From NCBI GenBank assembly GCA_043809745.1, contig JBDROU010000032.1, positions 32,678 to 96,677 on the forward strand: a stretch of DNA of 64,000 nt, given 5' to 3'. A program made the translations under genes and the position numbers. The stretch is from JBDROU01 sp043809745 [NCBI: bacterium] (GTDB lineage: Bacteria; Elusimicrobiota; JBDRMW01). Shown here one piece after another: positions 49,166 to 61,100 of this stretch. The notes under the pieces are model-generated. The model saw nothing but the letters and a program-made list of their open reading frames with translations, had not been told where the DNA came from and searched no databases. The number at the start of each line of letters is the position of its first letter. Position 1 is the first letter of the stretch.

Positions 49166-52100
49166 ATGCAGATAACAATTCCATTAAGAGAAATAAGAAT
49201 ACTCAAAAAAATAACAGCGCTCAGTGTAGCTGTTGTTCATCTGTATGTTTCAACAGTCGGCGCGGTAGATTTCGGCAGGATCATGAGTGAAGATCAGCTG
49301 AAGAAGGATAGAGAACAATCCGAATATCTTGATCCTGACAAGATGATGGAGCAGAAAAAGAAGCGTCAGGATTTTATAGACAAGAAGAATTTGATAGAGA
49401 GTGAAAAAGGCAAAAAGCGCGATGAAGACGGCAAGGTTCAGACATCTGAGAAAGTAGCCGAAACAATTCAGGAAAATGAGCAAGAGCGCAAAGAGCGCAC
49501 TCAAAAACTTCAAGAAGAAATAATAAAAGCCCGCCAGAAGAGACACAAGATTACATCCTCGATATACGAATTCAATTACGTTAAATACGATGACGGTAAG
49601 GTAGTGAGGTTCAAGGACGGCCTGATTTCAACAATAGAGAACGAACGTTTTAGAACTTCAAACGGGGTTGTTGTAATCAAGAATACAACCGACATGCAAT
49701 ACAATGAGAAGGACCTTCTTACAAGCTATAAAGCAGAGGAGACCGATTCGCAGGGCAATGTAACTAAGACAGAATGGAGCGGCGCTTCATATACGGATGC
49801 ATCCAGATTTTATGCTAATGAAGACACAAAAGCGGAAAAGCTGGTAAATTCCTATACAGAAAAGAAGACTGATGCGCTGGGCAATACAACTACTGTTGTT
49901 TGGTCGGATGGCAAGTACGAAGACAAGAAGTTGATGAGTTATAAAGAGATGAGCGCGGATGCTCTTGGCAACACATCAAAAAAAGAATGGACAGCAACAT
50001 CTTATGAAGGGGATAATGTTGCAAGTTTTAAGGAGCTCAACACAGACATATTTGGCAATAACAGCACTCGGGAATGGTACGATGCTAAATACATTCAAAA
50101 CCCACTTTACAAAGAAGGCGATCCGACGCATCCCAAGGATCTTCTTATCAGTTACAAGGAAAAGATAACCGATGATCGGGGTATGGTATCATTTGCTGAG
50201 AGATCCGATATTTTTTATAACAAGGATGAGCAGATAGTAAGTTATAAAGAAAAGCAGATAGATGCGCAGGGCCGTGAAAGTTATAAGACCTGGAAGAACG
50301 GGACATATAACGAACACGGCGACCTTGTATCATATACAGACGAGACAGTAGATCACAGGAATCTGCTTGTTACTGTGCACTGGCATGACGGGGAATACAA
50401 CAAGTACCATCAGTTAACCAATTATATTCAGGACACCAAGGACGGTAAAGGCCTTATAACCACAGTTAAATGGGGCGGCAGCAGATATAACAATCTTAAT
50501 CAGCTGACCTCATTTAGCGAGGTCTCAACCGATAAATTGGGCAACACCTCAACAAAAAAGCAGGAAAAGATCGGATATGATTCTTTCGGCAGGTTAAACT
50601 TTTATATCCAGCTTGACAGTGATTCGCTAGGCAATGCTACCAGCAAGGAATTCAAGAATGTAGAATATGACAAATACAACAATATGGCGAAATATGTTGA
50701 GAACAGGATAGATAAGCTTGGTTTAAGGGAGCAGTATGCATTTTACAATGGTGTTTACGATAATCATAACAGGTTAATAAGTTCAGACGAAGATACGACG
50801 GATCATTTCGGTAAGACCGCAAATAAAAAGTATACCGCGATTAAATTCGACGAACAGCAGAATACTCCGGCAGAATATAAGGAAGAGCACACAGACTCCA
50901 AAGGTAATATAGAATTCTATCATTACACAGGTGTTAAATATGACCTTTACGGCAACAAGCTGAGATACAATGAAGAGAAGATTGATATATTCGGCAATAC
51001 AACGCGAAAGATTTGGCAGGGCGAATATAACAGGGTAGATTTTCTGGTTTTATCAAAGGAATATTTTACAGATATGTACGGTTACGAACATTATACATTT
51101 CTGAATATGAGCCGTGCTGATTGCTATGACAAATACGGCAGGCTTATCAGCTATAATGAGGAGTACAAAGATCCGGACGGCAATATAACAAATATAATAC
51201 GAAATACCGGTTACAACAAATACAGCCAGGAGATATACAGCAGTGAAGAGGTAATGGATTTTTCGAACAACAGGACAAAAAAGGAGAGGAGCAGTAAATA
51301 CAATACGGACGGCCTGCTGTCAGAGTACAATGAAGTTCATACAGATTCAAACGGCTGGGAAACAAAGGTTTACTGGCGCGGTTTGGAATACAATGATTAT
51401 AAAGAGCTGTCAAAGAGCTATCAGGAAACATTGGATTCTGAAGGCAGGAAGATAAGCCAGGATTCTTTGTTTACATACGATCAAAAAGGGCGCAGCTTAA
51501 CAATCAATCAAGAGAGCGTATCCACAGATAATCCTGATACGAAGGTTTCCTATATAAAGGAAGGGATATCTTATGATCGTTACGGCCAGGAGACAGATTT
51601 TGAAGAGACCAATGTTATTAGCGGTAAGCTTGAAGATGGCAAAGAGATATACACAAAAACGCACACGAAAAGGGAGCAAATAAGCGTTATAGATAATTCT
51701 TTAAAATCTTACAAACAGGTAAAAGATACAACCGGAACCGACCAATACGGTCAGGTAATCAATATGCAGGAGATAACAGAAGTAACAGGAAACACACCTA
51801 AGGGATATCATATGGAGACTCACAATCTTGGCAGCGGCATACAGGATCTAGTATTGCCTGAGAACTGGGTTTATTTGCAGCCGGAAATAAGAAGTGAGTA
51901 TCTGTCCGGCGCGCTGGAAGGGCTGACATTGAATTTGGCCGGTAAGGATATCAAATGGGAAGATTTAAGCAATAAAGATCAGCTGATTTTAGTGGAAGGC
52001 GGCAGCATAGATTATGAGGGAGTTAATGTTCAACTAAAAGATGGGAATATAGTGCTTTCACTTGATAATCACACAAAATCAGACAGATCCAAACAGGTAT

Positions 52101-55100
52101 ATAATAAAGGTAATAAGCTTATCAGTTATAAAGACATACTCTGGGACGAGGCGACCTGGGGCGGCACAACCGAGACAGAGACAAATATGATAAGCTATGA
52201 TACGATGGGCAATGTTATCGGTAATCATACCGTAAGCAGGGATACCCAGAATATATACAGCGACAAGGTGACGAAAAACATATCATATAACGCTTCCGGA
52301 TACAGAATATATTCTACTGAGACAGAGTTTTTAACTGGTGAAACATTCAGGGATCTTCCGGAGAACTGGAATGATCTTACGATATCGGCAAAGCTCGAGT
52401 ACATAAGAGGGCTTCAGCTGAATGTAAGCGGCGACATGATTACGATTGATGATCTCTCCCAGGATGACCGTGTGGATCTTTTGACGGGCAAGGGTGTTAA
52501 ACTGCAGGACGGCACACAGGTGAAGTTCAATTCGGATGACTGCAAAATACTGATTAATGTAAAAACAGCGAAGATAAAAGAAACTTCAAAAAACAAATAT
52601 GATATTTTAGGCAGAGCTCTTTATTATGAATCGAATGTAACGGATACCACAACTGAAGATAAAGAATATATAAAATGGTATGCCGGTAAATTGGATAAAG
52701 CGACAAATGAGGTGGATTTCACAAAGGCATACAATGCATTATTCCAGCTGTCCCGCGACACAACAGTTACCCGCAAGGTCGGTACTGACATATTAGGCGG
52801 TGACACAGACGTCACTCAAAGCGTATACAGGGATAACATGTTTTATGACGCTCATGCGAGGATGCTGGGTTATAATTCGATTATACTGTCAACTGCCAAA
52901 CCTGCTTTAATCATACATAAGTTTGTATTCGGTATTAAGTACGACAGTGTTGGCAGGATTGCAGATCAGATAGATTTGGAACACCGTTTTGGTGAGATAA
53001 TCTATGATAGCATACTGGATTATATCACCGATTGGGACGAGGTCATTGATAATCCATACGATGATGAAGAATATAGTGTTTGGGCAGAAGAAGAGAAAAG
53101 ATGTTTTTTATCCAACATGGTATTCATATTAGATGATAAAAGAGTAGTCTGGGAGGAGCTCGAAGAATCAGTGCAGAATGATATACTGTCTGATCCTGAA
53201 GATTACAAATTATGGTACAGTTATGATGTAAATTTCATCACAATTCGCGACAAATCTGAACTGGACAGTGATACAGGTTATCTTTTAGGTTATACCGAGA
53301 CAAAGCGGGAATGCGGCATAGATTACAGGCAAAATACGCTGGATAATATAAAGACAACAGAAAGAAACGGTATTACATATAATGACATAGGCCAGATGAA
53401 TTCTTATCATGAGAGGCTGACTTCAAATATCACGCCTGACAAAGAGACAATCAAGGACACCTACGGTATCTGCTACGACAAATATGGTTATCAGGTATCA
53501 TACATAGAAAATGCGAGAACATTCGGTGAGACTGATGATTTCCTGAGGCTGCCCGATAATTGGAGCGAGTTTGATTCTGAAGGGAATCCTATCTGGTCGG
53601 TTGATCGCAAGCTTGAGTATCTGGAAAAATTCGGATATAACATAGACGGCCGGGTTGTATCGTGGGAATATTTAGCCGGTAATATAAAGGAATTTTTAAC
53701 AGAAAATATAGTAGTTATACAAAGGAACTGGGATGAGTTGTCTGAAGAATCCAGGCTCGAATATTTAACCGGTGTAGATTACAACAGAGATGGCACAAGC
53801 ATATCCTGGTCCGATCTGGACAAATCAATACAAGATTACCTGCTTAGCGGCATGAGCATTCATCTGGTGCTGGAGCAGAAGGAGCAGACTATCCAGTCTG
53901 GTACTATACATTCCGCGTTTGGCAATGTTTTAGCGTATCATCAGCTGATCTGGAATTCTGATGCTCCCGGAGATGTATCAGATCCAAGTAATTGGCCAAC
54001 CGCAAAAGACAATCCGAATTATACAAGGGTATCGATGTCGAACATGACATACAACATAAATGGTTTATTGTCGGGTTATCATGAGATCAGGAAGGATGTC
54101 CGAGACTTAACGCAGGACAGCTGGATATCAGATATAACATACAACGAATTAGGCCAGCAGATCACATCAAACAAGAAGGTATATGAGTTCGGATTTGATG
54201 ATAAAGGAGGCGAGGCATACAAGATAGAAACGCTGACACAGCGGAGCAACACGGTATATAACCAGCTGGGTCAGATGGTTTTTTACAGAGACAAGATAAA
54301 ATCTTCGGATGTCGCTTTTACCAAGTTTGTTACCTGGACAAATGGCGGATATAACGCATTCAGCCAGCTTCAGACATTTGTAAATATAGACCGCAAGATA
54401 GGCTGGGGGGCGTATGATAATGCAGTCGGGGAGCGGGAGTTTATCAATCACACAGTAAAAACCAGCAGGGATTATACATATTATAACGGTTTTGGCCAGA
54501 TGACGGATTACGGCGAGGTTATAAAAGATGATGCTACTTTGGATCTTACTAAATATATAAATGTGAGTTCAATCATATATGACAGTTTTGGCAGGCAGTC
54601 GGGTTTTTTCAGGGTAGAAAACGAGAAGGGCATGGTAGATGATATAGTGACACTTGACCTGGTAAAAAAGACGCTTAGGTTCGGTGCTTTTTACGACAGG
54701 TTCGGCCAGGTAGTTGGATATGATGAGAATATCCAGACGGTTGGCGGCAACGAGGAAGAGCTTATTTATCCTGAGGATTGGGCTAATCCTGAAGCGTATA
54801 GTGATGAGGAGCGGATTGAATTTTTGAGCGGTATACAATTTATAATTGATATAGGTGAGTGGAACAGGCTTAAGCGGTCTGGCGCAAGCTGGCAGGAGTT
54901 AAAGAGTTTGACAAGGATTTATGATGAGCTGACAGAAGCTCAGAAGTTGAGAGTGTATGACGGCAGTTTAGTATCGATTCTTGGTTTGGTTAATGTTACA
55001 GAAGATATTCACAGGTATGATACTGAATACAATAACGCGGGCCAGCTGATCCATTATAAAGAGTCGAGGACGAGTTCAGACACCCCGGATCTTGATATAA

Positions 55101-58100
55101 GAGTAGATTGGTCCACCCCCACGCCTTACAGCGGATATAATTATCTGAATCAGCTTAAGAATTACATACAGAAGACCGCTCGTGAAGGTGTGACTTATCA
55201 AGAGCTTCCGCTTTGCGAGGAATGGAATGATCTAACAGGATCTGAAAGGGTTGAGTATTTAGTAAACCGTTTGGACGGTATAATACTGGTTGATCCGAAC
55301 ACCCCGGATTCAATAATTGATAACTGGAAGGGACTCTCAGAAGCCAGGAAGCATGAATATCTGTTAGACTTTAATTCATTGTCTGATAGTGATAAACGCA
55401 AATTGGCGGGATCCTTAATAAAAAAAGGAGGTATGGTAAGTTATTTTCATACAGAGGAGACGGAGCACCGTTATAATATAGATTATAACAGTTTTGCTCA
55501 GCTAAAAGGCTATAAAGCGGAGATAACAGAATCTCAATCACCGGATCTTACCAAGCACATCTACAAACATGATATTAACTATAACAGCAGGGGCCAGATG
55601 GCTTCATTTACGGAAGAGGAGCGTCTGGATGGAAGGACAGTTCAAACAGAATATATACTGCCGGATAAAGAGACCTGGGACACCTACACCGGGGATGAGA
55701 AAAAGGATTTACTGGAAGGCAAGAATATAACAAAGGAAGGAAGGATTATTCGTCTTGAGACATCCGGTAAAGAAGTAGAGGTTGATAAGTTAACGGTTAC
55801 CTTACGGAAAAATATGCTGTATAACGGTTTAGGCCAGGTAAGCAGCTATGAAGATGCCATAAATTATAACGGTGATAACAGTTTCACAGAACATATTTCG
55901 ATGACAGGCATGCAGTACAACCGCGCGGGCAAGCTTAAGAATTACAAGAAGACGACTAACCAGATGGGCGAGGCAGTAACAGTATTGGATGACGGCAGTA
56001 AGGTAAGCAGCCAGATAAACCGCAAGATAACGGTTAATCGAATCAGCACGCTGTATAATTACAGCGGCCTGGTCTTATCGTATATTGATAAGAGGTTTGA
56101 TACCAGAAGCGCGGATCTGGCGACCTCGGTAATCCGTTATAATATTATGTACAGCGGGTTCGGCCTTACTTCCTCGTATAATGAAATGAAGAAGGAGCAG
56201 GGCAGCGGGTATCAGGATCTGCCAGTTGATTGGGCGGATGAGGATATCTGGAATGATGAACAGAGGAACAATTATCTGGCAGACACTACGGTTGAGGTAT
56301 CTTATTTAGGAATAACCAATACGTATGTATGGAGCGAACTTACGGAAACAGAAAAGAATATAAATTTGAATCTTGAGGCATTGGGTTTAGCAGATATCAG
56401 GATAAAGATTGATAAGGATCTGACCACTAAGACGTCCCGAACATTGATCCGTTATAATGATCTAGGCCAGGAAAGCGGCTACCGCGAAATTGAGGAGACA
56501 AGCGATTCGCCTATAGTTACGGTTTCAGATACATTTAATATGCGCTACAACGGAGCCGGCATGATATCCGGATACGGCAAACGTACGTTAAAAGACGGGG
56601 AATGCGCAAATGAACTGATATTCCCGGCAGACTGGAACGATACCGAGCCGAACGATCCGTTGAAGACAATCTGGACTGATGATGAGAAGAAAACATATAT
56701 GGATAACATCAAATATATATATGATGGGACTGAATACAGTTTTTCGGATCTGAATTCAGAGCTTAAAGCACAGCTTATGAACGGTGACAAAAGCGGCTTT
56801 GAGATTAAGTTTGTGATCAATTCTGATAAAGTCGAGTATAAGACGAATATGGTTTATAATTCGATAAATGAGCTTGTAGGCGAGACGAGTTTCAGCATGG
56901 AAAATCCGAACCTTCATACTACCACGATTAACTGGGGCCGCACATACAACAGCGTAGGTGATTTGGTGAGTTTCACAAGAAAGGTAAGGAATTTTGGTGA
57001 GGCTACCAGGGATATAACTGATGAGGATGGAAACGTAGTGTTGGATAAAGATGGTAAGGCAGTAAAAGAGGTTATAAGAGTAAATGACACGAAGTACATT
57101 AACAGGAAATATACATTATATGATGAGAACCGAAATATAGCTGAATATGTAGAGGACGAATGGAGTGATGCGGCAGAATCAAAGGTTAGCAGGAAGACAT
57201 TCAAGGATGCGCTCTATGACGGTCTGGGCAGGAAGATAAATTATACAGAGACAAAAGAGGATCTTATTTTAGGAGAAGCAAAATTGCCTGATAATTGGAA
57301 CATTTTAGGGTTTGATGAGAAGGATAAATATTTAAGCGGTAAGAATATATTTGCTGATTATAAGTATTATGATTGGGATAATCTTAGTTCTGAAAGCAAG
57401 GAGTCGCTGCTGAGCCTTTTAGAAGGATCTAAGTCTATTGCTTTCACAGATTTTGAGCAAGAAGTTTTATTGGAAACGGATACGTATAAAGGATTAATAT
57501 ATGACAAGAAGGACCGGTTGATTTCCTACCATTTAACGAAGACGACAAATGCATCTGATGTTACGGAGGTAATAAACCGTTCGGGTTATGTATATAATCC
57601 GTTTGACCAGGCGGTTTCTTATAAGGAGAGCCAGCTAAGGTTTGGAATTGATGATATAGAATTGCCTGAGGCCTGGTCTGATATGAGCGGTGAAGACAAG
57701 GCGGATTATCTGGCCAGCCGATCATTGATCGGTGATGGCGGGAGAAGGGTTAACTGGAATGAGTTATCAGCTGTTGGCAAGGAAGATTTTATAAATGGAT
57801 TAAGCGGCAAGACAAAGATAGAGGTTTATCTGAGCGAAGAGGTAAGTATAGAGCGTACGAATACGATGTATAACGGCTTGGGGAATGTATCATATTACAG
57901 TGAAATAATAAACAGGAACAGGGCTTCAGCGATAACCGAAAGGGTGAGCAGGTATAACATAACGTATGACGGTTTCGGCAGGACAGACGGTTTCCATAAC
58001 AAAGTGAATTATTCAGGTGAGATCCAAACGGCCTTTTCTGAGTATCTGGATTCAAGCGATAACGAGGAAGTCTTAAGTTATTTATATGGACAGACAATAG

Positions 58101-61100
58101 TTTTGGATTTTGATATTGATGGTATTTCGGATAAGGAGATAAGTGATGCAGGCATTGTTATTTCGGGAGACCGGAAATATCTGATCTGGCAAAAGCCTAC
58201 AAACGCTGATAATAATATAGATGAAGCCAAGAAAGCCATGCAGTTTGAGATACTGGAGAAGTTGAAGATATCGGGTTTGTTCAGTGACGGCGGTAAATAT
58301 TCCACCTGCGTAAATTACACGGATTCGGAAATTCACTCGAATATAACTTATACTTCCAAAGGGCATAAAAAGCACGAGACTACAAAAAAGAACAATTCAG
58401 GATCTGAAGAGCTAATTACATTAAGTGAATGGTACGCAGGTTTTTATGATCAGAAAACCGGGAATCAAGAATATGCAGCTGCATATGACAGTATGGGCAA
58501 GCTTAGGGAGCATACCGAGATAGTCACAGAGACCGGCCGTGATGATGATGCGGTTTTGAATCTTCAAACAGTTACTCACAGAAAAAATATAGAATACGAT
58601 AATTTCAACCGGCAGGTGAGTTATGAACAGCGCGAGACTGACTCCAGCTCGCCGCATCTTTTGAAGACGATGTATTTTACGGCGGAAAGTTATTCAGGTT
58701 TTGGAAACCTTACGGGTTTTGATCGTACAATCAAGCGTCAGAGTATAGATTTTGAAGGCAACGAATATAAGGACGATAACGGAGAACTTATCCTTGACAA
58801 AGTTGATATACAAAAGAGGAGGAATGTGGCGTTTAACTCATTGAATCAAAGTGTCTATTATGAGGAATATCTGTGGAGCAATACAGCAAAAGATCTGCAT
58901 CAGAATATAATCTGGTCCGGCGGGGCATATAATGAAGCCTACCAGCTTGTGGGATTCAAGAAGAACACGCAGAATACGGGAAGCATTGAACAGAGTCTAC
59001 CGAGTAATTGGGAGACGCTGGATTTATCGGAGCGGCAGAAGTATTTAGAATCTATCGGAAGTTTTATTTATAACGGCGAAACGGTAGTATGGGCAGGGTT
59101 AAGCGGTGTTAAGAAAGAAGAGATAGCTAATAGAATAAAAGGCAGGATAACGTTAGTTATTAATAATGAGAATGAGATAGTTCAAACAGACATACGCAGC
59201 AACTCATACGGTCAGCAGATAGGATACCATCAGGTATCAAAGGATTCAATAGGCCAGGATTTCATAACAGTTACGGACTCATACGGAACGGTTTATAATA
59301 AGCTGAATCAGGTAGTAGATAAGACGGACAGATCGAGTACAGTTTATAGTGACGGGAGTTACGGTATAACTAATACGGTAACTACCAAGGATATGAGCTA
59401 CAACGAAGTTGGCCTTGATGTGAGCTATGACAGGACATCCAGATTCGAGCAGAAGGATGTGGGGTTGGATTATACCACAAGGCTTAAGAGGATAGATTCC
59501 ATATATAATGATTTGCGTCAGATGGTTTCGTACAGAGAAGAATCGACAGATGCCTACGGCAGGGTAAATAATGTGGTTTGGTCTGAAGCTTTGTATAACA
59601 GTCTTGGCTTTAACATATATAATGAGAAGACAACGGTAGATGAGTACGGCAACACTACGAAGAACCTTTGGGGCAAGGATAAAAACGGTAATATAGCAAG
59701 CCGCTATAACGGTTTGGGCAAGCTTGAGGGCTTTGCAGAATACATATATAAGGAAGGCATGATAAAAGAAGACACATATCATGAGCGGTCTTTAATGGGT
59801 TATAATTTCAACGAATTGCTCTGCGGTTATACCGATATGTACGAGAAGACGGACGCGTTCGGCTATGTTACAAAGATCGACAGTAATTGGACGGGCGAGT
59901 ATAATGACAGGAAGCAGTACAAGAGTACTATAGAGGATTCAGTGACCACATTCGCGAATAATGAGAAGCGTCACAGCGTTAAGAAGTGGAGTGCTGATAT
60001 GGAGGACTCTTATTCAGCTGCCGACCAGGTGATGCATACTGTGGAAGAGCTGAAGGAAGAGAATTTCAACAATCTTGATGAACTTGAAAGCAGCAAGCTT
60101 GAAACACGAGAATGGTATGCAGGCACAAACAAAGATGTAAAGGACGGTGAGCTTCCTTATAACAGATATAATTCCATATTGAGCTTCAAAGAGGTGGTTC
60201 ATTCAGAGTCTACAACACCTGACGGTGTTATACTCCTTCATGATTCTGATAATACCAGGGAAGGTATAACCTATATTGACCCCGGTAAGGAACACGCAGG
60301 CAAGAATTACTCATACAGTGAACACGGTTTCAGCACAACGCAGGGTGAGTATGAAAAATATTGGATTGTAAACTCGTTCAACAAATGGGGCCAGGTAAAG
60401 GCTTATTCAGAGGAAGGTTACAATACATCTAACGGCACATATTATAAACATCAGTCTGATGCCACATATGATGATAAGGGACAAATTTTGGGTTATTATG
60501 TATGGGGCGGAGGATCTTCCGAAGACTCCTATCGAAAAACAGTTACAGATTCTCTATATGATTGCAAGGGCAGAAACATATATTACAGCGAGTTTGGCAG
60601 ATCAACCGCCGGTGATTATGATAAACAATGGTACGCGGGAGGTAACAGCTTTAATATAAATCTTTCGAAACCGCCGATATGGGTAGAAGGCGCGTTTAAC
60701 GGTTTTGACCAGCTGATACTTTCGTACGAGACCGGCAGCAAGGCAGTTGACGGCGGATATGAGAAAACCTGGCAGGCGAAATATGATGATTACGGCAAAC
60801 AGCTTTACACAAAAGAACAGAAAACAAATTATTATGAAGATGGGATGCAGGAGGATGACAGGATAACGGTTATTGAATGGTGGGCTGATAATAATTCAAC
60901 GAGCGGAAAATCCAGCTATGACAATGAAAAACGCTGGCTGGAAAAGTATTATCAGGAATCTCGTTTATATAAAGTTGGTAATTATGATTCAGCAGATAAA
61001 GACCGGGGTGTTGAAGAGCTGCTTACAACGACATTTGATGCTACCTTTAGCGACTCATTTGATTCCAAGGGCCAAAAGACGCATAACAAGCAGGTGGAAA

